DNA of 12,316 bases from an uncultured euryarchaeote (GTDB lineage: Archaea > Thermoplasmatota > Poseidoniia > Poseidoniales > Thalassarchaeaceae): positions 1-12,316 of the forward strand of contig CALCOR010000375.1 in NCBI GenBank assembly GCA_937897085.1. Direction: 5' to 3'. The translations under genes were made by a program, and so were the position numbers. The notes beneath the pieces are model-generated. The model worked only from the letters and a program-made list of their open reading frames with translations, did not search any database and was not told the origin of the DNA. Below, piece after piece: positions 6,957-12,316 of the stretch (positions within the stretch are counted from its first letter, which is position 1; each line of letters opens with the position of its first letter).

Positions 6957-7109
6957 TCAACTGTATTTCTTGAACCCGATTTCCGGAGCGATGTCCCGGA
7001 AGCACTGGCGACAGAGCCTCAGGCCATGGCGACGAATCATACCCCGCTTGCGGCCACACCTGCGACAGCCGGTGCTGCGCCCGATGCGCTCTCCATGTTC
7101 CCTGCTCAT
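6957..7109 (-). CDS. rps14: Small subunit ribosomal protein uS14, zinc-binding short form
   Basis: A 50-residue gene fills the gap between uL5 and uS8. The product begins [20 protein letters not shown] and ends [15 protein letters not shown]. The four cysteines C15, C18, C33 and C36 form the CxxC...CxxC zinc site of the archaeal uS14 type, and the terminal [13 protein letters not shown] is the family hallmark. The length matches archaeal uS14 (about 50-56 residues). The ATG lies three bases after the uL5 stop; GGAGGAG in the last uL5 codons serves as its binding site. The position uL5-uS14-uS8 is the conserved spc order. uS14 binds the head of the 30S subunit. Confidence 0.97.
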   Translation of the reverse strand: MSREHGERIGRSTGCRRCGRKRGMIRRHGLRLCRQCFRDIAPEIGFKKYS

Positions 7110-7112
7110 GCT

Positions 7113-7640
7113 TCACTCCTCCATGATGGTGATACCATACTTCTCACGAAACCAATCCTGCGACTCGGACTGGCCGACCCAATGGGACCTGTTCACCGAG
7201 TGCTTGCGCTTGCGCCGTCGACTCACCCGATGGCCGGGCCGCTCGAGCACGACGTTGATGTCCATGCCGTAGATGCCGATTTCCGGATCGTACTTCATCT
7301 CTGCAAAGTCGGTGTAGTCTGGAACGCCGAAGGAGAGATTTCCCTGGGCATCGAAGTTGTAAGCGGGAAGTGTGTTCTCCCTCGCCCACAAGGCGTTCTT
7401 GAGGAACACGGCTATCTTCTCCTGATCACGCATCGTCACCTTGCAGCCGATTGGGCTGCCCTCACGTACCTTGAGGTCGCGGTTGGTCGTTCGGGAGATG
7501 GTGCGCACAGGGGTCATGTCGGTGAGCAGGGTGAGTACCCGCTCGGCGAGCAGCAGCCGCTCGCCGCTCTCACCGACTCCGATGTTCACGGTCACCTTGG
7601 TGATGCGCGGTTCGAGCATCGGATTGTCGGATTCGCTCAT
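7113..7640 (-). CDS. rpl5: Large subunit ribosomal protein uL5
   Basis: uL5 binds 5S rRNA in the central protuberance and contacts the P-site tRNA. The product shows MLEPRITKVTVNIGVGESGE near 8-27, TDMTPVRTISRTTNRDLKVR near 40-59, and REGSPIGCKVTMR. The later block PEIGIYGMDINVVLERPGHR is also conserved. The C-terminus carries the basic segment RRRKRKHSVNRSH and ends EKYGITIMEE. Length, 175 residues, is normal for archaea. The ATG overlaps the eS4 stop as ATGA, and GAGGTGGT for this start lies within the last eS4 codons. Confidence 0.97.
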   Translation of the reverse strand: MSESDNPMLEPRITKVTVNIGVGESGERLLLAERVLTLLTDMTPVRTISRTTNRDLKVREGSPIGCKVTMRDQEKIAVFLKNALWARENTLPAYNFDAQGNLSFGVPDYTDFAEMKYDPEIGIYGMDINVVLERPGHRVSRRRKRKHSVNRSHWVGQSESQDWFREKYGITIMEE

Positions 7641-8335
7641 GAGACCACCTCGATTCCTGGAAGAACAGTATTGCCAACTACGAACACGTTGCGCTCGACG
7701 GTGCCGAAATCGCTGAACTGCACCTCGTTGGGCATGCTGGAGCGCTTTTCGACGCGCTCATCGACAGTGGCGAGGCTACCGACGTGCTGACCTCCGACAA
7801 GGTAGGCAGTGGCTCCCTGTTCGAACACGAAGTGCTCGAGAACCTTCTGCTCAGGAAGCGAGATTCGGAGGCTGTCGCCAGTGTTGTAGGTCTTAGCGCC
7901 CTCGTCGATGATGTTCCTCCCGTCGTGCAGGTTGTACTGTGTTCTTCCTCCCCTGACGGTCGTCTTGTCGTCGATGCGGCATACCTTCCATGCCGCATCC
8001 TTGCTGCCGATGTCACGGTAGCGCAGCTTGCCCTTCTCGTCGAGCACGCAGCGATAGTTATCCTCACCGACAGTGAGCACATCCATCAGGCCGACTCCAC
8101 GGAGGGGATCGGTCTCGATGCGGCCGTCGACGAGCACCTTGCGGGTGGCCAGCAGACGCTTCACCTCACGCTTGTTGCCGGCGATGCCGATAACGTCCCT
8201 GAGGATGACAGTCAGCGCCATACAGCGGTCGAGTGGATGGCCACAAGGTCGTGGTCGAGTGACCCAAACCGTTGTCTTTCGCGGCAGAGCCCAACTGCGG
8301 GGCATCGCCAATCGCTTCAGGTGGCTGGAACTCAT
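7637..8335 (-). CDS. rps4e: Small subunit ribosomal protein eS4
   Basis: eS4 is an archaeal/eukaryotic small-subunit protein unrelated to bacterial uS4 outside its S4-type RNA-binding domain. The product begins MSSSHLKRLAMPRSWALPRK and continues VTRPRPCGHPLDR near 25-37. The S4 domain spans about 40-90, with KREVKRLLATRKVLVDGR near 55-72. A KOW-like C-terminal domain includes YLVGGQHVGSLATV near 168-181. Length, 232 residues, is normal. The ATG at 8335 was chosen because it overlaps the uL24 stop as TGATG and is well spaced from GGAGGTGAT; a GTG one codon earlier (8338) is also possible. Confidence 0.96.
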   Translation of the reverse strand: MSSSHLKRLAMPRSWALPRKTTVWVTRPRPCGHPLDRCMALTVILRDVIGIAGNKREVKRLLATRKVLVDGRIETDPLRGVGLMDVLTVGEDNYRCVLDEKGKLRYRDIGSKDAAWKVCRIDDKTTVRGGRTQYNLHDGRNIIDEGAKTYNTGDSLRISLPEQKVLEHFVFEQGATAYLVGGQHVGSLATVDERVEKRSSMPNEVQFSDFGTVERNVFVVGNTVLPGIEVVS

Positions 8336-8760
8336 CACTCATCACCTCCGACGCGTTCCTGGAGTTTCTTGAGTCGAATCGGGTCGCCCTCGTCGACCTT
8401 GGTGACGACGACGTTGGAAGGGTGGATGGGGACGCCCTCCTCCTTGCCATCCGCCGTGGAGTGGCCGACCCCTTCGACGTACAGGGTGCCTGACTTCCCA
8501 TCTACACGCAACACCCTGCCTTCGATGCCGAACTTGCCTCGCTTTCCACCATGTCGCTTGCCACCCTCCTCCTTGTCGTGACCGGGGTTTCCCCAGTCGC
8601 CACGGCGAACGGAGACGATGTCGCCGACGCGGACGGTGATGTTGCGTACGGCGCTCCAGGTCGGATCGAGGCAACGAGCCCGCATCCGCTTTCTCCTCGT
8701 GTGCGCGGGCGCGGAGTTGCTGTGCAGGCGCTGCTTGCTCGGTTTGCTACTCTTGCTCAT
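8335..8760 (-). CDS. rpl24: Large subunit ribosomal protein uL24 with insertion in the KOW region
   Basis: uL24 initiates large-subunit assembly and lies near the exit tunnel. The product starts MSKSSKPSKQRLHSNSAPAH, the archaeal uL24 N-terminus, followed by RRKRMRARCLDP. The KOW motif begins ITVRVGDIVSVRRGD near 41-55 and resumes EGRVLRVD near 80-87, then YVEGV and IHPSNVVVTKVD near 102-113. Between the two KOW halves, about residues 57-77 form a Gly/Lys/His-rich insertion (GNPGHDKEEGGKRHGGKRGK) where relatives I recall have only a few residues. The start at 8760 is supported by GAGGTGAG overlapping the uL14 stop; the frame stays open further upstream through uL14, but that part lacks uL24 character. 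The gene is 141 residues long and ends VGGDE. Confidence 0.95.
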   Translation of the reverse strand: MSKSSKPSKQRLHSNSAPAHTRRKRMRARCLDPTWSAVRNITVRVGDIVSVRRGDWGNPGHDKEEGGKRHGGKRGKFGIEGRVLRVDGKSGTLYVEGVGHSTADGKEEGVPIHPSNVVVTKVDEGDPIRLKKLQERVGGDE

Positions 8761-8770
8761 GATTCTCACC

Positions 8771-9172
8771 TCATACGATCTGCTTCGCCGTCGCCGCGAT
8801 TCGCGGCCAGCGCTCGGCCGCCTCGCGGGATACGGGTCCTTTGATATCCGAGCCGACGATTTCGCCGCGGTCGTTGGACACGAGCACACAGGCGTTGTCC
8901 TCGAATGCCACCCAAGTGCCGTCAGCCCGTCGGAACGGACGCCGCTGGCGGATGATGACCGCCTTGAAGATCTGACGGCGGCGCTCCGGGGTGCCGCGGC
9001 GCACTGTGACGTTGACGAGGTCGCCGACTCCGCCGGCCGGGTAACGACGATGGACGCCGCCGATCTTGAGCACAGAGATGATCTGCACGATCTTGGCACC
9101 GCTGTTGTCGACGCAGTTCAAGCGCGCCTGAGTGGGAAGTCCGCGCGTCACGCGGGAGGATAGGCCCTTCAT
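8771..9172 (-). CDS. rpl14: Large subunit ribosomal protein uL14
   Basis: uL14 lies at the subunit interface and takes part in inter-subunit bridges. The product has the signature ARLNCVDNSGAKIVQIISVL near 16-35, then VGDLVNVTVRRGTPERR near 49-65, IIRQRRPFRRADGTWVAFED near 73-92, NACVLVSNDRGEIVGSDIKG near 93-112, and the C-terminal PVSREAAERWPRIAATA. Length, 133 residues, is typical of archaea. The ATG overlaps the uS17 stop as ATGA, and its GGAGGTGAC site sits within the last uS17 codons. Confidence 0.97.
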   Translation of the reverse strand: MKGLSSRVTRGLPTQARLNCVDNSGAKIVQIISVLKIGGVHRRYPAGGVGDLVNVTVRRGTPERRRQIFKAVIIRQRRPFRRADGTWVAFEDNACVLVSNDRGEIVGSDIKGPVSREAAERWPRIAATAKQIV

Positions 9173-9504
9173 TCAGAGTCACCTCCCTTCTCGATGACGC
9201 AGAAGGTGACCTTCTTGGACAGCGGGCGGCATTCCATGATGCGGACCCTGTCGCCGACAGCGACCTCTCCGATGCAACTGGGAAGATGTGCCAGGTAGCG
9301 GTTAGTACGCTTCTCGTAACGCTCGTACTTCGGCATTTGACGTGTCTGTTGACGCTCGACCACGACGGTCTTGATCATCCCGACCTGTGCGATGTTCCCC
9401 TCGATGATCTGACCGCGCAGCCTGAGCGAGCCGTGGAATGGACAGTTCACATCACCGTCCCAGTCACTATCCGGGGGACTCACATCGATTCCAATATCTC
9501 GCAT
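9169..9504 (-). CDS. rps17: Small subunit ribosomal protein uS17
   Basis: uS17 is an early 16S rRNA binder. The product starts MRDIGIDVSPPDSDWDGDVN and contains the archaeal signature CPFHGSLRLRGQIIEG near 21-36, followed by KTVVVERQQTRQMPKYERYE near 45-64 and VAVGDRVRIMECRPLSKKVT near 81-100. The frame is open upstream for 14 more codons, but those overlap the Rpp29 gene. The ATG at 9504 follows AGGAGGTA at correct spacing and lies two bases after the Rpp29 stop, so it is the likely start (111 residues). The end, EKGGDSE, encodes the uL14 binding site. Confidence 0.96.
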   Translation of the reverse strand: MRDIGIDVSPPDSDWDGDVNCPFHGSLRLRGQIIEGNIAQVGMIKTVVVERQQTRQMPKYERYEKRTNRYLAHLPSCIGEVAVGDRVRIMECRPLSKKVTFCVIEKGGDSE

Positions 9505-9506
9505 TC

Positions 9507-9752
9507 TCAGTACCTCCTGTGTATTCGATCCTCTGGTCGCTGGCATACCTTGCTGCCATCGATTCGATCACTGTCGTCAATCGTGAACTGGATGACGTTC
9601 TTCGCCAATTTGACCTGCTTCTCGCCGGTGTCGACGAGCAGTGTCCTACGAGTCTCTTCAAGCACCATCCCAGAGAGTCCGATCAAGCCGGAGTCGGTGG
9701 AATCAACCACCGCGAGTCGTCGTGCAAGCCAGGGCATGTGCCATTCCTCCAT
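9507..9752 (-). CDS. rnp1: Ribonuclease P protein component 1 (Rpp29/Pop4 family)
   Basis: Archaeal RNase P is an RNA enzyme with several protein subunits that removes the 5' leader from pre-tRNAs; Rpp29 works with Rpp21 in one of the protein pairs. The 81-residue product has the family motifs: ARRLAVVDSTDSGLIGLSGM near 10-29, VLEETRRTLLVDT near 30-42, and IDGSKVCQRPEDRIHRR near 64-80, forming the Sm-like barrel. It is near the short end for the family, because there is little N-terminal extension. The ATG overlaps the aIF1 stop as TGATG and is preceded by GGAGGTG. A gene between aIF1 and uS17 is a known archaeal arrangement. Confidence 0.94.
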   Translation of the reverse strand: MEEWHMPWLARRLAVVDSTDSGLIGLSGMVLEETRRTLLVDTGEKQVKLAKNVIQFTIDDSDRIDGSKVCQRPEDRIHRRY

Positions 9753-10051
9753 CAGCGCACCTCCACTTGGTAGCCATTCTGCTCGAGAACCTTGGCAGCG
9801 CGCTTCTTGTGGTCGCCCTGCAGTTCGATGGTTCGGCCTTTGACCGTCCCACCGCTGGCGCATGACGACTTGAGGATCTTCGCCAACTCGCCGATGTCGA
9901 TTGCCGTGTCGTCGATACCCTCCACGATTGTCACCACCTTTCCATATCGTCTTCGAACCGTCGAGATCACCGCTTTCTGCTGCTCCTTCGCTATCTCCTC
10001 GCAGATGCATAGTTCCTCTGGCAATCCACACAGGTTACAGATGCTCGCCAT
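9752..10051 (-). CDS. sui1: Translation initiation factor aIF1 (SUI1 family)
   Basis: aIF1 monitors start-codon selection on the small subunit. The 99-residue product has an N-terminal cysteine cluster C5-x2-C8 and C15-x-C17 in SICNLCGLPEELCICEEIAK, followed by the SUI1 domain: VRRRYGKVVTIVEGID near 32-47, LAKILKSSCASGGTVKG near 56-72, IELQGDHKKRAAKVL near 75-89. Length and motifs are standard for archaeal aIF1; the cysteines could form a small zinc site (inference). It starts five bases after uL29, with GGAAGGTG upstream. Confidence 0.96.
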   Translation of the reverse strand: MASICNLCGLPEELCICEEIAKEQQKAVISTVRRRYGKVVTIVEGIDDTAIDIGELAKILKSSCASGGTVKGRTIELQGDHKKRAAKVLEQNGYQVEVR

Positions 10052-10056
10052 GATTT

Positions 10057-10260
10057 CTACACCTTCCTTTCCGCATTCATGGCGGTCCTCAGTCGTGCGA
10101 TGGTGCGGCGCACCTGCTTGTATGAGCCAGGATTGGATACCGAACCACCCAAGGACTGCTGCGCACGCAGTTGGAGCAACTCCTCCTGCAACTCCTTGAG
10201 TCTGCGTTGCCGCCCCTCGGAACTCATTTCGGCGATGTCGCGCGCTGACAGATAGGTCAT
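10057..10260 (-). CDS. rpl29: Large subunit ribosomal protein uL29
   Basis: uL29 is a small helical hairpin protein near the tunnel exit, where it helps dock the signal recognition particle and other factors. The 67-residue product contains LSARDIAEMSSEGRQRRLKE, LQEELLQLRAQQSLGG, and the second helix YKQVRRTIARLRTAMNAER, all family-typical. The ATG overlaps the uS3 stop as ATGA and its AGGAGGA site lies within the last uS3 codons. It precedes aIF1, the usual archaeal order. Confidence 0.97.
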   Translation of the reverse strand: MTYLSARDIAEMSSEGRQRRLKELQEELLQLRAQQSLGGSVSNPGSYKQVRRTIARLRTAMNAERKV

Positions 10261-11300
10261 GACTCGTCCTCCTGTTCTGCGTCGTCGGATGATTCTGCTG
10301 CGTCGGATTCTACCTCAGCCTCTGCCGCTTCCTCGGATTCCGCTTCAGCCTCGGTTTCCTCTACGGCTTCCTCGGCTGCTGATTCTGACTCTTGCGCATC
10401 ATCCGCTTCGGCTTCGGCTTCAACTTCGGCTTCGGCTTCAACTTCGGCTTCAACTTCGGCTTCGGCTTCAACTTCGGCGTCGGCTTCCTCAGCGACCTCC
10501 TCGGTCTCGGATTCCGACACATCTACCGCATCAGTGTCCTCGGTAGAATCGGTGAACTCGGCCTCCGAGGCGACTTCTTCAAGTCGCTCCAACACGGCAT
10601 CTGCCTGCTCTTCGTCCAACTCTTCCTCAACGATGTCCTTGGATGTGATTGCCGGGATGACGATTGGCTCCAGTCCGACCTCGTGCCGTGCGCGCAACTC
10701 GATCTCATGAGGCAATTTGGCGCCTGCGCGCATGATGGCGACAGTGCAGCCGATGGTCCCGAGTTTCTTCACGGCGGTCGCGAATCCGATCTCCATGTGC
10801 TCAAGGGCCGTTTCCCCACAGTACTTGATGTGGCCAGCCGTGAACTTCTGAGTGCGATGTCGCCCGCCGGTTACCTTTCCATTCAGGACGATGAGTACTC
10901 CACGAGCGCCCGACTCCATGATGTTCAGTACGGTGCTGTGCCCAGCGCGGCGGAAGTACCAGCCGCGCTCCAGAGCGCTGGCCAACTTGCTCGCCATCAC
11001 TTGCGCGTTGAGCGACGGGTCGCCAATCTCCTCCACCTGGAGTTTCGGATTCTCAAGGTTGAAGTCCTCGCGGATTCTGCGCTGCAACTCGTTGATGATC
11101 TTCCCCTTGCGGCCGATGACCATACCAACCCGCTCAGCCTTGAGTGTAATCTTGGTGCACATCGATGTGCCTTCGAACGCTCTCTCGAAGTGCAGCCCGC
11201 CGAAGCCGGCCCGCTCGGTCTCCTTCAGCAGGTACTCGCGCACGAGCTGGCGCTCGACGTTGATGTCGACGAACTTGCGAATCTGACTCTTGTTAACCAT
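10257..11300 (-). CDS. rps3: Small subunit ribosomal protein uS3 with long acidic C-terminal tail
   Basis: uS3 sits at the mRNA entry site. The product starts MVNKSQIRKFVDINVERQLV. It has a type II KH domain with the GxxG loop GRKG near 63-66 (VGMVIGRKGKIINELQRR) and the C-terminal uS3 domain with NGKVTGGRHRTQKFTAGHIK near 120-139 and MRAGAKLPHEIEL near 170-182. Beyond residue ~210 the protein becomes a tail of about 135 residues made almost only of Glu, Ala, Val, Asp and Ser, including EVEAEA repeats. The frame also permits a TTG start at 11318, but that TTG is part of the GAGGAGG binding site, so ATG 11300 is preferred (347 residues). It follows uL22 by 14 bases. Confidence 0.96.
   Translation of the reverse strand: MVNKSQIRKFVDINVERQLVREYLLKETERAGFGGLHFERAFEGTSMCTKITLKAERVGMVIGRKGKIINELQRRIREDFNLENPKLQVEEIGDPSLNAQVMASKLASALERGWYFRRAGHSTVLNIMESGARGVLIVLNGKVTGGRHRTQKFTAGHIKYCGETALEHMEIGFATAVKKLGTIGCTVAIMRAGAKLPHEIELRARHEVGLEPIVIPAITSKDIVEEELDEEQADAVLERLEEVASEAEFTDSTEDTDAVDVSESETEEVAEEADAEVEAEAEVEAEVEAEAEVEAEAEADDAQESESAAEEAVEETEAEAESEEAAEAEVESDAAESSDDAEQEDES
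10405..10488. repeat. Hexanucleotide/18-base tandem repeat in the uS3 tail
   Basis: On the plus strand CTTCGG and CTTCAA hexamers alternate (CTTCGGCTTCGGCTTCAA as the larger unit, with shorter CTTCGGCTTCAA variants) across about 80 bases. On the coding strand these give Glu-Ala and Glu-Val dipeptides, encoding the EVEAEA run of uS3. Copies are nearly exact at the DNA level, pointing to expansion by slippage or unequal recombination. Length could differ between related strains, or be altered by misassembly. Confidence 0.8.
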
Positions 11301-11314
11301 GATTGTTGTCCTCC

Positions 11315-11845
11315 TCAAAACTCCTCATCATCTTCCGCATCGTCGTCTCCATACGCCTCGAGGAAGATCTCAAGATTGACCTGGTAGTGATTCTTGGGTG
11401 TGGCTCTCCCGCGCGCTCGCGGGCGCATACCCTCATGGATTACTCCGCGGTGTGCGGCGATGTGGCTGATGAGCATGCCCTCTGGCTCTATGTCCTCGTG
11501 ATGCTGGCGAGCGTTGTCCATGGCGCTCTGGATGAGTTTGATGAACACCATCGACGCCTTCACTGGGTAGCGCCCGGGTCCCATCGCTCCCTTGCGGTGA
11601 CCCGCCATCGTGTTGCCTCCGCGACCCTTGCGATGACGAGCGACGTATGGTACTGCGCGCTTCAGTTCGGTCACCTGCCCGAGGTAATCGACGGCAGCTC
11701 CAGCGAACATCCCCTTGATGTGCCGGGCTATCTGCACTGAGTGTTTGTGGTGAATGTCGACATTCGTGACGCGGGCGGTGGCGAGACGGTTGCCTTCTAG
11801 CAACTGGGAGTATCCCTTCTGCGGCTTTTCCCGGTTACGACTCAT
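11315..11845 (-). CDS. rpl22: Large subunit ribosomal protein uL22
   Basis: uL22 lines the peptide exit tunnel with an extended loop. The product shows archaeal features: QKGYSQLLEGNRLATARVTN near 9-28, HHKHSVQIARHIKGM near 32-46, VPYVARHRKGRGG near 65-77, and KASMVFIKLIQSAMDNARQH near 95-114, followed by the HRGVIHEGMRPRARGRATPK block. Length, 176 residues, is somewhat long because of an acidic tail (YGDDDAEDDEEF). The start has GAGGTGA overlapping the uS19 stop, 11 bases between genes. It precedes uS3, as in all S10 clusters. Confidence 0.97.
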   Translation of the reverse strand: MSRNREKPQKGYSQLLEGNRLATARVTNVDIHHKHSVQIARHIKGMFAGAAVDYLGQVTELKRAVPYVARHRKGRGGNTMAGHRKGAMGPGRYPVKASMVFIKLIQSAMDNARQHHEDIEPEGMLISHIAAHRGVIHEGMRPRARGRATPKNHYQVNLEIFLEAYGDDDAEDDEEF

Positions 11846-11856
11846 TCTCTGTCACC

Positions 11857-12288
11857 TCACTTCAATGCCACGTGCTTGCTCGATCTGGTCGCACCTACAC
11901 CCGGACCGCTGTGTATTCCACGATTCCGGGTGAGGGCGTAATCCCCTAGGAATCCCCCGATCATCTCGGGCTGGATTTCTACTTGGACGAACTGACGGCC
12001 ATTGTGTACGGCGATCTTCTTGCCGACCATCTCTGGCAGGATGACCATATCGCGGCGATGTGTCCGCACCACGTCGTTCTCACCGCTGTTCCGGATGCGA
12101 TCGAGCAAGTGCTCATTCTCCCGAGAGAGAGTGCGTGAGAGTGAACGGCGTGCGCGTGCTGAGAGCAGGTCGATGATGGCGAGGGTCTCCACATCATCCT
12201 CATCAGCCCACAATGGCATGGCCTGTAGTTCGGCCAACGTGTGACCACGATAGGTGAACTCTCGCTTTCGGCGTTCAGCCACACCCAT
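11857..12288 (-). CDS. rps19: Small subunit ribosomal protein uS19 (start uncertain, may run off the right edge)
   Basis: uS19 sits in the small-subunit head near the A-site finger. The product contains the archaeal signature EFTYRGHTLAELQAM near 10-24, LLSARARRSLSRTLSRENEH near 41-60, then RTHRRDMVILPEMVGKKIAV near 75-94, and the C-terminal GDYALTRNRGIHSGPGVGAT near 115-134. From ATG 12288 the protein has 143 residues. However, the same frame stays open to the window edge and encodes VRRAARKRK directly before this Met, and the site in front of it is weak compared with all other genes here. Basic N-terminal extensions are common in archaeal uS19, so the real start may be outside the window. 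No uL2 stop is visible in any frame upstream. Confidence 0.93.
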   Translation of the reverse strand: MGVAERRKREFTYRGHTLAELQAMPLWADEDDVETLAIIDLLSARARRSLSRTLSRENEHLLDRIRNSGENDVVRTHRRDMVILPEMVGKKIAVHNGRQFVQVEIQPEMIGGFLGDYALTRNRGIHSGPGVGATRSSKHVALK

Positions 12289-12316
12289 CTTTCTCTTCCT
12301 TGCTGCACGGCGGACC

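Noticed and set aside
6411..7790. A 459-codon open frame on the plus strand across uL6, uS8, uS14 and uL5
   Set aside because: It is antisense to four clearly recognisable ribosomal protein genes, has no family resemblance, and its openness follows from GC-rich third positions on the other strand.
7784..8581. A 265-codon plus-strand frame over eS4 and uL24
   Set aside because: Antisense shadow of two well-supported genes with no recognisable domain.
8761..9099. Extension of the uL24 frame upstream by more than 100 codons
   Set aside because: The region is the uL14 gene in another frame; the extension is Arg/Ser-rich without uL24 character, while ATG 8760 has a proper binding site.
9753..10031. 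Extension of the Rpp29 frame upstream through aIF1
   Set aside because: It overlaps aIF1 in another frame; the TGATG overlap and GGAGGTG site mark the start at 9752.
10392..11387. A 331-codon plus-strand frame with a striking FGFNFGFG repeat
   Set aside because: It is the antisense of uS3; the Phe/Gly repeat is the mirror of the Glu/Ala/Val tail-coding hexamers, and there is no start context.

Overview
The window is a slice of an archaeal chromosome: the 5' part of a 16S rRNA gene at the left edge, and a long run of ribosomal protein genes on the same (minus) strand filling the rest. Archaeal origin is shown by eukaryote-type proteins absent from bacteria (eS4, eL19, eL32), by aIF1 and the RNase P protein Rpp29 inside the cluster, and by the 16S segment, which has the archaeal 5' end (CCGGTTGATCCTGCCGG) and the archaeal block near E. 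coli 344 (ACGGGGCGCAGCAGGCGCGA). The 16S sequence, moderately high GC, dense Shine-Dalgarno sites and acidic tails suggest an uncultivated marine Thermoplasmatota lineage (Marine Group II/III, Poseidoniia-like). That assignment is a judgement from memory, not a search.

Layout, read in transcription order from the right edge: uS19, uL22, uS3, uL29, aIF1, Rpp29, uS17, uL14, uL24, eS4, uL5, uS14 (50 aa), uS8, uL6, eL32, eL19, uL18, uS5, uL30, uL15, secY. This is the downstream part of the archaeal S10 cluster continuing into the spc cluster; the upstream genes (uL2, uL23, uL4, uL3) and the promoter lie outside. Genes are separated by 0-14 bases or overlap as ATGA/TGATG, except for 58 bases before secY. 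Nearly every start is preceded by GGAGG-type sites, often inside the last codons of the preceding gene.

Positions 347-703 hold no confident gene. They contain several inverted repeats, presumably part of the 16S leader/promoter region and the end of the protein operon, plus a short plus-strand reading frame that looks like the C-terminal remnant of a protein. The 16S gene follows the protein operon in the same direction.

The genes supply both ribosomal subunits, one initiation factor, one RNase P subunit and the channel that secretes or inserts nascent proteins, so the window is a core translation and export unit. No defence system, mobile element, CRISPR array or unknown pathway is visible. 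The notable points are lineage-specific additions to core proteins: about 130 residues with four predicted membrane segments at the N-terminus of SecY, an N-terminal SAP domain plus acidic linker on eL32, a low-complexity acidic tail of about 135 residues on uS3, a basic Gly/Lys insertion in the KOW region of uL24, and C-terminal Gly-Gly-Asp tails that coincide with the ribosome binding site of the next gene.
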